A stretch of 32,223 nt of DNA from Oscillospiraceae bacterium (lineage in GTDB: Bacteria > Bacillota > Clostridia > Saccharofermentanales > Saccharofermentanaceae). This document shows, one piece after another, positions 7,357 through 16,895 of this stretch. Each line of letters starts with the position of its first letter. Within the stretch, counting starts at the first letter, position 1. The notes below the pieces were generated by a model. It was not told where the DNA came from. It ran no database searches and saw only the letters and a program-made list of their open reading frames with translations. The stretch spans positions 1 to 32,223 of the forward strand of contig CACZML010000037.1 of the NCBI GenBank assembly GCA_902782235.1, in the 5' to 3' direction. A program made the translations under genes and the position numbers.

Positions 7357-10300
7357 ACCTCGACAAACTCCCCGTAACGGACAAGATAGAGCAGCTTATG
7401 GGCGACCTTCAGGCCCTCCTCTTCGCATGCGGCAGCATAGCTGTTAAGCTGCAGGCTGTGCCTCTCAATTGCTTCCTTTGCACGTTCATCAGCATCTGCG
7501 CCTTCCAGGCGGTCAGTCTTATAGTCCAGGATCGTATATCCTTCATCCGTCTTATATATCAGGTCGATAATACCCTGAACAAGAGCCGAATCTCCTTCTT
7601 TGCCTTCGATGTATACCGCGAAAACAATAGGCTTTTCCGAGCGGGCCGTGCCTTCTTCAAAGCTCCTGACAATGCCTTCGCATCTGTCGCTTAAACAAAA
7701 AGCCATTATGCCGTCTTTAAAGAGTGCAGCAACTTCTCTGGCGTTATCAGCAGAGCAGATATTCAGATAACCTTCGCTAATAAGCGATTCGATCTCATCC
7801 TCAAATGAGATATTTCCTGTCCTGATGCCCTCAAGATCAATGAATCTCATTATCCTGTGGAGTATCGTACCCTTGGCAGCTGCTGTCAGCATGGATATGC
7901 CGGGGCTCTCAAAATCATCGACGCTCCTGATCTCAAGATCAACGTGCGTAGTGTCGGAAGGCTTCCTGTCACCCGATATGCCTGTTACGGATACCTTGAA
8001 CGGAATGCTTACACTCTCCTGATATTTATAATCCGGGAAAATTAGCTTGCCGTCGGAATCGAATTCAGGGGCAGCCTTATCGGTCTCTGCTTCTCTTTCC
8101 GCTTCAGCATTTTGCTGGGCCTGAATCTTTTGAGCCTTGTAAAGTTCAGTCGTCATATCAGCCGTAATGACGCTAACTTCAAAGCCCTTAGCTTCATTGC
8201 CGTCAAGGTCTTTAAATGCAATCGTATTACTGCCTTTAAGATCACCTGATTCAGCGATCTCTCTTAACTTTGCACCGTCAGCGCTTCTTGCAAGAGCACT
8301 GAAAAGGCAATACGGCAGCTTCATGTCTCCTGCGAGCCAGTGCCTCTTATCGAACTGCTGTCCCTTATATCCGATTGCCTGAGTAAAAGCTTTTCGCATA
8401 GGGCTCATCTTGGACTTGTCGTCAATATCGCAGCTCGTGATTATTGAGAGGTTCTCTTCCGCACGGGTAAGCGCAACATACAAAAGCCTGCATGTCTCGG
8501 CATTACTCTCTAATCTCATCTTCATCTTGTAGATATACTGCTCGAAAGAATGAGATCTCGTGATGTCTTCAAAATTGAAATCCTCAGTAATGAAGCCGTC
8601 GTCACGGTCGAACATTATGCTTGCGAGCGTGTCCTTCCTCTCGTCCATTCCGCCTGTCGCAACAAGGATAACGAACGGGAATTCAAGACCCTTACTCTTA
8701 TGGACGGTCATTGTGGTGATCTTATTCTTGTTAGCATCTGTTACTTCGATGTCAGCCTTCTTTATCTGGATCTTCATCTGCTCAAGCTCATCTGCTATGC
8801 CTGAGAGGTCAGAACCCCTTAATTTGAAGCTCTCTGACAGCCAGTCCTTGAAGACGTCGAACTTGCTGCTGTCGCCTTCTCTTGCCTCCAAAGTAGCCTT
8901 GATGCCGGTCTCGCGGTAGATCATTTCGATGATGTCATCGATATCGGATACCATCGAACTCATTCTTATCCTGTCGAAAACATCGATGAAGCTCCTTACC
9001 CTTAAGGCAAGATCGCTGCTGCTCTTCTCAGAAAAGATCCTGAGCCTTAACATCAGAGGCTCCTTATCGATCGAATAGCCTTCAAGCTCATGGATAAATG
9101 CCTGAATATCTGCAAGCTCAGCGACTGTAAAATTCGAGAACTTGTAATTCGAGAGCATTACTCCTGCAAGATATTCATCCCTGTATTCGTTGCCGAGGCA
9201 TATGAGGAAGTTGATCAGCCTGTGAATATCCAGGTCTTCGAAAACATCAGTCGTGAACCTTCCTGAGGCTTCGATCTTCCTGCCGTCTTTCAGCGTGCAT
9301 CCGTTAAGATATCTGGCTATGGATTCAGCCTGGTTATTTGAGGCTGTAAGAATGCAGATATCCTTAAACTCAGTCTTGCTTCCGTCAACCCTGGTGCAAT
9401 CTTCAAGATACCTTCTGACTTCGCTCTCGACAGCTGCAAAGACCGCCCTTCTCTCAGGCTTTGTCTTATCGCCGTCGTCTTCTTCAGGAACAGCACTGTC
9501 AGTAACGATTATCCTCGGAACCGGGCCATGAGGAGTCTCGTCAGCTTTGCTCAGACGCTGGCTTAAGTCATATTCGATCTCGGATGCTTCTTCGCTCATT
9601 ATCTGGTTGAAGATATAGTTCGCAAACGCAAGGACTTCACAGGTGCTTCTGTGATTTTCCCTTAAGTAATGAACCTTTCCCTTCTGCTCTCCGGATGCGA
9701 TTTCCTTCATTCTCGTTCCGAATATCTTGGGATCCGCAAAACGGAATTTGTAGATACTCTGCTTGATATCGCCTACGCGGAAGACGTTGCCGTCAGGGCG
9801 CTCAAATTTCTCGATTATCTTATCCTGAAGTCTCGTATTGTCCTGATACTCATCGACAAAAATCTCGGTAAACTTCTCACGGTAGAATGAGGACGCTTCA
9901 TCAGTCTTTAAGATCTCATAAGCAGTGTGCTCAAGGTCTGAATAATCCATGCCGTGCATGTTATTCTTGACCTTTGCATAGTATTCGTCAGTCTTCTTCA
10001 AAAGATCGACAAATGCCCTGCATGCTTTGGTTCCCTCTTTCTGATTCGCGAGGATCTGCTCTTCGGTAAAGCCGATAAGGCTGCTTATCTCCTCAGGAAG
10101 ATCGTAGGGGTTATCGTATTTGGAATCAGCCCACTTATCAGGTGTCAGGAAATGCCTTAAAGTAACGATCGCAAGCAAAGGCTTATCGTCGCCCTTAAGG
10201 TCGGCGCCTCTGAAAATGGTCTTAAACTTAAGCTCGCCAAGTTCCTTGAGCGGAATGAGCACACTGAAGAAATCAGCACCTTTGTGGGTCTTGTAGTGCT

Positions 10301-11147
10301 CAATTACGTTATCTATCCTGCTCTTTACGAGGCATATGAATTCATCGTTTGAATACTCTTCAACGATCTGGTATGTCTCGTGATCTGCAAGAACGGAATC
10401 AAAATCAGGATCTTCGATCATGGCTTTGACACTGGCAAGATATTCGGTGATAACACGCGGGATATCATTCTCCCCTTCGAAATACATGATCTGGTCTTTG
10501 CTGTCGCGTTCTTCCCTGTCAGCTACAAAATCCTCACAGACATCAAGATAATCAGGCAAACTTCTCAAGGTCTTATATGTGCTTGTAACAATGCCTGCAA
10601 GAGAATCATCGCTTCTTCCGTCACCAAATCTTCTGGTGAACTTAATGAAGTTATCGTCTTCAGATCCGCAATCTTCATACATGCCCTTGAATGCATATTC
10701 AACTGCAGTCTGAAGCAGTACGCCCTGCTCGCTGTCGCTTAAGATCCTGCATGAAGGATCCGTAAAATCAGCCATCGGGCCGTCTTCAAGAAGATATCCC
10801 TTCTCCTTGATAACGCGTGAGCAGAATCCGTGCATCGTCTGAATATAAGCATTAGGAAGGAGATCTATCTGCGTCGAGAGCCTTGCAGCCATCTCATTGT
10901 CACCATTAAAGACAGCCTCATTTCGAAGGCTCCTTAACTTCTCTTCGATCTTGTCAGCCATATGCGCGGCTGCATCTTCCGTAAACGTTACGACGAGCAT
11001 ATTGTCAACAGAAAGCCTGCCGCTCATTACTTCATCGCCGATCCTTGCAGTAAGGACGGTCGTCTTACCTGATCCTGCGGATGCGGAAACGAGGTTGTTA
11101 CCAAGTTCCGCGTTGATTATCTTTTCCTGTTCAGCAGAGAACTTCAT
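7353..11147 (-). CDS. addA: AddA, ATP-dependent helicase-nuclease subunit A
   Basis: This 1264-residue UvrD-type SF1A helicase has a C-terminal RecB-type nuclease. With AddB it resects double-strand breaks for RecA loading and attacks linear foreign DNA. A Q-motif-like FSAEQEKII and the Walker A SASAGSGKT (21-29) open the helicase. Further motifs are VDEYQDN (motif II), RVGDIKQSIYKFR (III), TMTVHKSKGLEFPFV (V) and LLYVALTRAEE (VI). The nuclease domain at the end shows GIIDLIYKTDEGYTILDYKTD, with the catalytic Asp/Lys set around 1193-1212. Length is typical. The start has a near-perfect AAAGGAGGAA placed inside the end of addB, and only 3 nt separate the two genes. The stop shares bases with the convergent tadA stop, so no room is left for a terminator between them. 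Confidence 0.96.
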   Translation of the reverse strand: MKFSAEQEKIINAELGNNLVSASAGSGKTTVLTARIGDEVMSGRLSVDNMLVVTFTEDAAAHMADKIEEKLRSLRNEAVFNGDNEMAARLSTQIDLLPNAYIQTMHGFCSRVIKEKGYLLEDGPMADFTDPSCRILSDSEQGVLLQTAVEYAFKGMYEDCGSEDDNFIKFTRRFGDGRSDDSLAGIVTSTYKTLRSLPDYLDVCEDFVADREERDSKDQIMYFEGENDIPRVITEYLASVKAMIEDPDFDSVLADHETYQIVEEYSNDEFICLVKSRIDNVIEHYKTHKGADFFSVLIPLKELGELKFKTIFRGADLKGDDKPLLAIVTLRHFLTPDKWADSKYDNPYDLPEEISSLIGFTEEQILANQKEGTKACRAFVDLLKKTDEYYAKVKNNMHGMDYSDLEHTAYEILKTDEASSFYREKFTEIFVDEYQDNTRLQDKIIEKFERPDGNVFRVGDIKQSIYKFRFADPKIFGTRMKEIASGEQKGKVHYLRENHRSTCEVLAFANYIFNQIMSEEASEIEYDLSQRLSKADETPHGPVPRIIVTDSAVPEEDDGDKTKPERRAVFAAVESEVRRYLEDCTRVDGSKTEFKDICILTASNNQAESIARYLNGCTLKDGRKIEASGRFTTDVFEDLDIHRLINFLICLGNEYRDEYLAGVMLSNYKFSNFTVAELADIQAFIHELEGYSIDKEPLMLRLRIFSEKSSSDLALRVRSFIDVFDRIRMSSMVSDIDDIIEMIYRETGIKATLEAREGDSSKFDVFKDWLSESFKLRGSDLSGIADELEQMKIQIKKADIEVTDANKNKITTMTVHKSKGLEFPFVILVATGGMDERKDTLASIMFDRDDGFITEDFNFEDITRSHSFEQYIYKMKMRLESNAETCRLLYVALTRAEENLSIITSCDIDDKSKMSPMRKAFTQAIGYKGQQFDKRHWLAGDMKLPYCLFSALARSADGAKLREIAESGDLKGSNTIAFKDLDGNEAKGFEVSVITADMTTELYKAQKIQAQQNAEAEREAETDKAAPEFDSDGKLIFPDYKYQESVSIPFKVSVTGISGDRKPSDTTHVDLEIRSVDDFESPGISMLTAAAKGTILHRIMRFIDLEGIRTGNISFEDEIESLISEGYLNICSADNAREVAALFKDGIMAFCLSDRCEGIVRSFEEGTARSEKPIVFAVYIEGKEGDSALVQGIIDLIYKTDEGYTILDYKTDRLEGADADERAKEAIERHSLQLNSYAAACEEEGLKVAHKLLYLVRYGEFVEV

Positions 11148-11150
11148 AAC

Positions 11151-14100
11151 TTATTCCTCCTTTCCCTTCTCATCAGTACCTTCAAGAATGTCTTTCATGC
11201 CGAGGATAGCGATCCTGTCGGACTTCTTCATGCTCTTATCGGCACCGATCTTCTTGGTGACTTCATCGTATCCCGGATCTTTCCTGGATTTTCCTGTCTT
11301 TGTAGGCTCGGCAAACTTCTCACAGTCAGATACCATCTTTCCGTATTTTCCTGTGCTTCCGAGATCAGGCTGCTTCCTGTACTTGGGGCTCGCAGGATCG
11401 TTGCCGCAGTAACCCTTGTAACTGCAGTAATTGCAGAGCTTGAGCTTAGGCTCAGCCGTCAGGGCATCTGCCTTGCCTGATGTTATCTGATCGACGCTTT
11501 CCTTAATGATGTGCTTCGAATAATCAATGGCGATATTCATTGCCGCCTCATCGTATCCTGAAAGCTTCGGAACGCATGTAAGAGGCTCGCCCTTATCACT
11601 TGCCTTAAGTCCTACCTGGACATAACCGTAATCATCGATCACGGCTTCGCCTTCTTTGGAATACTTATCAAGGATCGCTCCTGAATATGTCGGCAGCTGG
11701 ATCTGCGTGCCGTTGATGAGCGATGCAGCGTCGACGTCTTTCTCAAAGCTCTTATAATCGATAGTCCTCAAATGGACCTTGCCTGATTCATCCTTTTTGA
11801 TATCGAACCTGTCTATATATCCTGTAAACTTCAGATCCACGCCTTCGTAAGGAATATCAAGCACCAGATCAGCACCGCCGATCTTCTCCTCGATTCCTTC
11901 AGGAACAAAGCCTGTCTCAACAGAATCAGTGAGCACGCCTCTGAACATCTTTGTAAACATTCTTCTGAGCTTGGCATAAGTATCCATCTCGAAAACCTTG
12001 TCAACAGGATGGCCTTCCTTATCGACAGAACCGAACATGGCTCTCTCTGAAGCTGCACTTCTCAGGCATATATCTGCAAACTCATTGTATTTTTCTTCGT
12101 TCCCGAGCAACAGGTTTGCAATGGTCTTGAACTTCTCAGGATCTCTGCCGCTCGCGTCGCGCAGTGCCCTGTAAGCTTCTTCAAACATGCCGTGGATAAG
12201 GCTTCCGAAGGAATTTGCCTGGATCTTCGTGTTATCTTCTCTGGGTCCGATCTTAAGCTGGTTCTTGAGCATATACTGGAAAGCGCATTCCCTGAAGCTC
12301 TCTATTGAAGAAACGCTTGCATAGATTGCTTTCCCGCTTGTACCATCTTCTCTTCTTACCGTAAGCAGCCTGCTCATTACATCCTGAGGGATCGTGTCCT
12401 TCTCAAGATCATGTCTGAACTTGACCGCTTCACCGGCGATCGGGTTCTTAAATGTATTTACGATGTGATATTCACCTGCAAAGCCTTCCAGATATTCGAA
12501 GACACGGCTCTTCGGCTTGCCGTATTCATGGACCATGTAGAGTCTGTCTGTTGCTGAACCTAAAAGGAGGCAACATGTGACAAACTCTTCCCTCATCTTG
12601 TTCTGGTCCTTATCCGGAAGTTCGATGCTGTCAGTTGCAGATGAAAGATTCTTAAGCTCAATGCCGCTAAGGAGACCTTCCCTCATTCTGACGTAAGGGA
12701 AATTATCCTTCTGCGCACCTACAATAAACAAGATCTTGCATGGCGTAACAAAAGCATGCTCAGGAGTCGTTATCTCTATCGAATCGACCTTCAGAGGAAT
12801 CGTTCCTTCTGTCCTGTTCCTCATGTCAGTCCTGATCATGGAAAGGAAATCCTTCTGGCTTATCTCACAGTCATTCATCTCATGTGTGGAGCACATAAGA
12901 AGGCTTATGAGCTCATCGTAGCCTCTTACGAGAGCTACTGCGGCTGCATCATCGCCTCTTGCAATAAACTCATCTCGCAAAGGCTCAATAAAGCCTCTCA
13001 TGCCATTAAAGAATTCCAGACTCTTTCTGGCCTTGCCGGACAAAGTCTTCTCGGAATAAATGGATTCGCAGGCTTTCTTAAGAGGAATGAGCGTTCTTAC
13101 GACAACATATTCGTAAAAGAACCTGCCACTGTCGACAAAGCCTTCCTTAACGCCCGGAACGGTGCCTTCAAGGATCCAGAAGCCGCGCTTCCGCCTGTGC
13201 TCACCGTCATCAGGATCAATATAGGCATTCTCATCAAAGAGCCTTACACTGTCAGTGATATTCCTGGCATAGCAATAATTCTCAAAGCCGTCAGCAATAT
13301 AAGGCGGGATCCTGAGCATACCTGAGCGCATAGCCTTCATAATGAGTTCTAACGTAAAGCCTGCTCTGGGGAGCTCTAATATGATCTGCATCATGTAAGG
13401 AACGACTGTGCCTCCCAGCGCGATCTTCCGGTCGATAAAGACGTCTAATCCGTAGAGCTCAGCAGTGCTCCTCATCCTGTTCGTTATGTCTTCGTTGCAG
13501 CATACGATCCTGATATCACGGTATCTGTAGCCCTGGTCTCTTGTAAGGCTGATAACTTCGTTGAAGATATATCCGACTCTGTCATCAAGGCCGGAGAGTT
13601 CAGCCAGCCTGACCTCACCTTTACATTCAATTCCTTCAGGTCTGGAATCTGTCGCAAAGCCCTTAACGATAATGCTTAACACATCACCCTGATTCCTGAT
13701 CTTAAGCTCTGATCCTGCAGCGCCAAGCGCTTCGAGCATGCCAGTGAAATCCTCACCGGCCTTGTATACAGACGAGAATGAAGATCCTGCATCACCGGAA
13801 ATAACATTGAATTCGATATCGCAGCCGAGATCAGATAAAAGCGAGATCAGCCTGATCTCCTTGGGAGTCAGCATACGCGTAGCGCCAAAACCGATGAAAA
13901 CAACCTTGGACTTCAAAAGAGCAGAAAGTCCGCTTGCTCTTCTGGATGAGAGCTTCGAAGGATCTATTGAAGACAACTTATCACAAGCAAGCGCAATAGG
14001 CTCCCTTAGGAGGTTTAAGCCATACTTATCGTTCATCTGCTCGAGCTCACCCATTATCAGATGGAGATCCTTGAGCTTATTTACAAAAGCCACAGTGGAT

Positions 14101-14591
14101 GAAGCATTATCAACAGCCTTGATAGCTTCACCGATATCATCAATTCCTACGCCATAACGGGAGAAGTCGCCTAAGAGGGCGATCATCATGTTGATATAGT
14201 CTATCCTGGACGACAGCGTGCCGAATGCCTTAAGCTTTGCCTTGTTATTGGCAAGGATGTTATAGATCGCATTGCGCAGCATGATCTCGCCGCCTTCGGC
14301 GACATAATTGGTGCCGAGGTCGTCTAAGATATTGCCGGCAAGCTTCCTGAAGCTGATAACGTCACCGGATACGAGCGAAGCTGACAGATTGATAATGCCG
14401 TCACCCGTATCAATATAGCCCTCGCCTTCAGAGCGGGACTCCTTAAAACCTAAAACCTCGCGTTCGACCTGCGCCTTGGCAAATTCAGGCGCGACAAAGA
14501 TGATATCCCTGCCGTTAAGGTCGCCATATGCATCCTCAATTACCTCGCGTGAGACCGGCCTTATTACACTATATGTCTTAAACCTGATCAT
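11151..14591 (-). CDS. addB: AddB, helicase-nuclease subunit B
   Basis: This 1146-residue partner of AddA contributes the second nuclease and Chi-recognition scaffold in the Bacillus-type enzyme. The C-terminal nuclease is recognisable (LRTIDYKSFEKD). The four cysteines that hold the [4Fe-4S] staple are present: one in FRECAFQYML, and C1053, C1056 and C1062 in CNYCSYKGYC. The N-terminus begins MIRFKTYSVIRPVSRE and lacks the G-R-x-G-S-G-K-T Walker A found at this place in Bacillus AddB. VAPEFAKAQVEREVL, which follows, matches the family's 'VPEQ.T.QAER' segment, so the protein is otherwise colinear. A tail of about 85 Lys-rich residues follows the cysteines. It is the first gene of the addBA operon; GAGGT lies 6 nt before the ATG at 14591. 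Confidence 0.94.
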   Translation of the reverse strand: MIRFKTYSVIRPVSREVIEDAYGDLNGRDIIFVAPEFAKAQVEREVLGFKESRSEGEGYIDTGDGIINLSASLVSGDVISFRKLAGNILDDLGTNYVAEGGEIMLRNAIYNILANNKAKLKAFGTLSSRIDYINMMIALLGDFSRYGVGIDDIGEAIKAVDNASSTVAFVNKLKDLHLIMGELEQMNDKYGLNLLREPIALACDKLSSIDPSKLSSRRASGLSALLKSKVVFIGFGATRMLTPKEIRLISLLSDLGCDIEFNVISGDAGSSFSSVYKAGEDFTGMLEALGAAGSELKIRNQGDVLSIIVKGFATDSRPEGIECKGEVRLAELSGLDDRVGYIFNEVISLTRDQGYRYRDIRIVCCNEDITNRMRSTAELYGLDVFIDRKIALGGTVVPYMMQIILELPRAGFTLELIMKAMRSGMLRIPPYIADGFENYCYARNITDSVRLFDENAYIDPDDGEHRRKRGFWILEGTVPGVKEGFVDSGRFFYEYVVVRTLIPLKKACESIYSEKTLSGKARKSLEFFNGMRGFIEPLRDEFIARGDDAAAVALVRGYDELISLLMCSTHEMNDCEISQKDFLSMIRTDMRNRTEGTIPLKVDSIEITTPEHAFVTPCKILFIVGAQKDNFPYVRMREGLLSGIELKNLSSATDSIELPDKDQNKMREEFVTCCLLLGSATDRLYMVHEYGKPKSRVFEYLEGFAGEYHIVNTFKNPIAGEAVKFRHDLEKDTIPQDVMSRLLTVRREDGTSGKAIYASVSSIESFRECAFQYMLKNQLKIGPREDNTKIQANSFGSLIHGMFEEAYRALRDASGRDPEKFKTIANLLLGNEEKYNEFADICLRSAASERAMFGSVDKEGHPVDKVFEMDTYAKLRRMFTKMFRGVLTDSVETGFVPEGIEEKIGGADLVLDIPYEGVDLKFTGYIDRFDIKKDESGKVHLRTIDYKSFEKDVDAASLINGTQIQLPTYSGAILDKYSKEGEAVIDDYGYVQVGLKASDKGEPLTCVPKLSGYDEAAMNIAIDYSKHIIKESVDQITSGKADALTAEPKLKLCNYCSYKGYCGNDPASPKYRKQPDLGSTGKYGKMVSDCEKFAEPTKTGKSRKDPGYDEVTKKIGADKSMKKSDRIAILGMKDILEGTDEKGKEE

Positions 14592-14596
14592 GCTTA

Positions 14597-14641
14597 TACC
14601 TCAAAAACCTTTATGCACTAATTTTACGGTTTTATGAGGTA
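14597..14641. repeat. Long inverted repeat spanning the addB promoter and ribosome binding site
   Basis: The arm TACCTCAAAAACC (14597-14609) is mirrored by GGTTTTATGAGGTA (14628-14641), giving 13 pairs with one unpaired base around an 18-nt centre. The addB Shine-Dalgarno sequence is in the first arm and the putative -10 in the centre. It could be a repressor operator with half-sites about three helical turns apart or, if transcription starts further upstream, an RNA hairpin that hides the ribosome binding site. Confidence 0.6.
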
Positions 14642-14648
14642 AATTCAA
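14621..14648 (-). promoter_or_regulatory. Putative addBA promoter
   Basis: On the minus strand, TTGAAT (14648-14643) and TAAAAT (14626-14621) are separated by 16 nt. The predicted start near 14614 gives a leader of about 23 nt carrying the addB ribosome binding site. The match is moderate. The inverted repeat at 14597-14641 brackets the -10. Confidence 0.45.
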
Positions 14649-14667
14649 AGCGATTAATGGGACAGTT

Positions 14668-14994
14668 TCAGCCGTTGTCCACCGTTTTCCCCGCATTTTT
14701 CAGAAGCTGGTCAGGAATGGACCTTTCGAGGTTCTCGTAAGGATTATCGCCATGGACAAGCATGTAGTCGTTCTTCTCGTAAAGCAGGACATTATCACGG
14801 TTGACAGTATATTTAATACCGTTACTTGAGTACTGGTGAATGCTGCAGACAACATCACCGAAATCAATGTATTTTTTCAATATCCTGTATGTGATGAATA
14901 TCGCTATTCCCGCGCAGGACACAATGAATAAAACAATAGAGATTATGGCAACGATAAATGTCTGTTCATTTAATAACAAATCAAGATTTCCCAT
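14668..14994 (-). CDS. Small membrane protein of unknown function
   Basis: This 108-residue protein starts at ATG 14994, two codons' distance from nothing but the upstream stop: the TAA of the broken zinc-ribbon gene (14998-14996) and this ATG are separated by one base. A longer frame begins at 15033, but it overlaps the upstream gene, and the internal ATG fits the spacing better (AAAGG upstream). Residues about 11-35 form one membrane helix. The remaining 70 residues are soluble, probably cytoplasmic, with a mixed beta-like pattern (SNGIKYTVNRDNVLLYEKND). I do not recognise the family. Coupling to the zinc-ribbon protein suggests a shared role. Confidence 0.7.
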   Translation of the reverse strand: MGNLDLLLNEQTFIVAIISIVLFIVSCAGIAIFITYRILKKYIDFGDVVCSIHQYSSNGIKYTVNRDNVLLYEKNDYMLVHGDNPYENLERSIPDQLLKNAGKTVDNG

Positions 14995-14995
14995 A

Positions 14996-16061
14996 TTATG
15001 CCTGCCTTTTCTTAACATACTTGAAGATAGCATCCGACTGGGTAAGCCTCAGATTCTTTACTATCTTGTTGATTCCGACGATTCCCGGCACCAGCAGAGC
15101 CGTACCGACTGCGATCACAGCGGCAATAATATGATTGAAGAGCCCTGACAGCAATAAGAAATTCAATGCAATGCACACAAAACCAGTGCCCAGAATAGTA
15201 AGGAAGAAGAAGAACAGGCTCCACGCTATGCCATATATCCTCTTTTCCTCCCAGGGCATCGTTCCGACGACCTTTCCTGTCTGTCCGTTAACAAGTATTG
15301 TATAAGGCTTTCCAGCTTCGGCTTATTTCCGGGGATCGTAGTAAGCGTCTCATCCAGAAACAGCTTGTGGCATCTGTTTGCAGCCGATTCACGCAGTTCG
15401 GCATAAGTCATGTCTGACGTGTTGGAGTAAAAACCGTTGAGATAATCCTCATCGAAGTCCTTGGCATCGTTGAAGATGAAGGGTTCGAGCTTCATGCTGA
15501 CTTCATCATTCAGGATGCTCGATCCATCGATCGGGACGTTTGCAAAATTGCAGTTTCCGGCTCTCTGATAATACCTTTTCTCGTCGTGTTTGTTGTTCTT
15601 TACCATTCCGCTCAGATAATCGGTTTCCGTAAATCTCGCATTTATAACCCAGTAAGGGACATAGATTCCCCTGAAATTCTCAGGAACGGCTTTTTAACTT
15701 CCTTGGGAATGATCGGATTCTTCTGGAACTTGAGCTTGACGTTCTCTATCGCCTGTTCCTTTGTTATCTTGAACGGAACGATGCCGTCAGGTCTGCATTC
15801 TTTTGCGATCCTGGTGAAATTGATAGACGGGTTGCCGCAGTAGACGCAGAAAGTAGATACTTCCGTATCACTTGTAATGATCTCCGCGCCGCAGTGAGCG
15901 CAGGTATATACCCTCGTATCGTAATACTTTGAATGGATATCGGCATTGATATCCTTAACATCTTCAGGATAGAACTTACTTCCGCACGCGGCACACTCCA
16001 GTTGCTGAGAAGCCGGATTAAAAATAAGCCTACCCGAACAATTCGAGCATAGTACAGCCAT
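14996..16061 (-). pseudogene. TFIIB-type zinc-ribbon membrane protein, broken by two -1 frameshifts
   Basis: Three consecutive minus-strand frames together make one protein of about 355 residues. Part one (16061-about 15693) has two four-cysteine ribbons: C5/C8/C23/C26 and C54/C57/C72/C75. Part two includes ENFRGIYVPYWVINARF and runs on through MVKNNKHDEKRYYQ. Part three contains KPYTILVNGQTGKVVG, a typical stretch of this family, then two membrane helices and YVKKRQA. The joins are at an A run (minus strand, 15695-15691, GTTAAAAAG) and at GGAAAGCC (15313-15306). In each case one extra A restores the frame. Both could be assembly errors in A runs, true gene decay, or, at the first site, ribosomal slippage on AAA-AAG. 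The ribosome binding site before 16061 is good (GGGAGG). Function of the intact family is not established. Confidence 0.75.
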
Positions 16062-16097
16062 TTTTATTCCTCCCTTATTACCAAAGAAATTTTACTA

Positions 16098-16895
16098 TTA
16101 GAAGTTCTTCTCTGCAATCTCCGTCGTCAGGCGCCTTTTCTCGAGGGTCTTCGCGAAAAGAAGATCTGCAGTCCCAGGGAACCCCTCATATACGACCTTT
16201 GTGCCTTCTTCGGTAATGCCGCCCTTTGTAGCGACTCTGGTAACAACGTCTTCAAATGACATGTCCTTCTGCAGCATGAGGTCACCTGTCGCGCTCATTG
16301 TGCTGAGGACCATCTTTACTATCTGGTCTTTGGGAATGGTTGTGTGGTCTTCTGCGGACTTGCAGATGACATCAAAGATCGATGCGATAAAGCCCGGCAT
16401 GCAGCTTACGAGCTCGGAACCCATACCCATCTCATTTTCGGGCAGTTCGATTACATCGCCAATACAGCTCAAAAGGCCCTTGAGAGCAGTCTTATCGCTG
16501 ACTCGCTCATCAAAACAAACAAGTGTCTGGGACCTTCCGATCTCAGCAGTAAGGCTGGGAATGACCTTGGCGGTCTTAATATCTATTACCTTGCGGATCG
16601 TTTCGAAGGAAACGCTGCCGTTCAGGGAAACGAGCAGAGCATTGGGATTTATCGAATCCTTTATGTCTTCAAACACAGCCTTAAGATCGACAGGGCGAAC
16701 ACAGACAAAGACGATATCGCACAAGGAGGCTAATTCTTTGCTGCTTACCGCATTTGCTATGCCCTTTGCCTCTTCAAGCTTTGATTCAGTCCTGTTGGAT
16801 ACAAAAAGGTCCTGTTTACCTATGTTTCCTGCTTCTGAGAACTTCCAGAGCAGCATCTTGCCCATGCTTCCGTAACCGATGATTCCAATACGCAT
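16098..16895 (-). CDS. ProC-like NADP-dependent reductase (pyrroline-5-carboxylate reductase family)
   Basis: The protein has 265 residues from the ATG at 16895. The N-terminal Rossmann fold opens with MRIGIIGYGSMGKML and includes the VSNRTESKLEE strand-helix that recognises NADP. The segment VFVCVRPVDLKAVFEDIK matches the 'vKPQ....vl..i' region of ProC, and KGGITEEGTKVV matches the catalytic 'PGGTT..G' segment in a degenerate form. It may reduce pyrroline-5-carboxylate to proline, or a related imine as in ComER-type homologues; the changed catalytic loop makes proline synthesis uncertain. An in-frame ATG at 16922 exists, but its region is taken up by a hairpin, and GAGGAGATG sits directly before the ATG at 16895. 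The U-rich spacer and hairpin suggest control of expression at this point. Confidence 0.8.
   Translation of the reverse strand: MRIGIIGYGSMGKMLLWKFSEAGNIGKQDLFVSNRTESKLEEAKGIANAVSSKELASLCDIVFVCVRPVDLKAVFEDIKDSINPNALLVSLNGSVSFETIRKVIDIKTAKVIPSLTAEIGRSQTLVCFDERVSDKTALKGLLSCIGDVIELPENEMGMGSELVSCMPGFIASIFDVICKSAEDHTTIPKDQIVKMVLSTMSATGDLMLQKDMSFEDVVTRVATKGGITEEGTKVVYEGFPGTADLLFAKTLEKRRLTTEIAEKNF

Noticed and set aside
14994..15033. Earlier start at 15033 for the small membrane protein
   Set aside because: It would overlap the upstream frame by 38 nt; the ATG at 14994 follows that stop by one base with a usable ribosome binding site.
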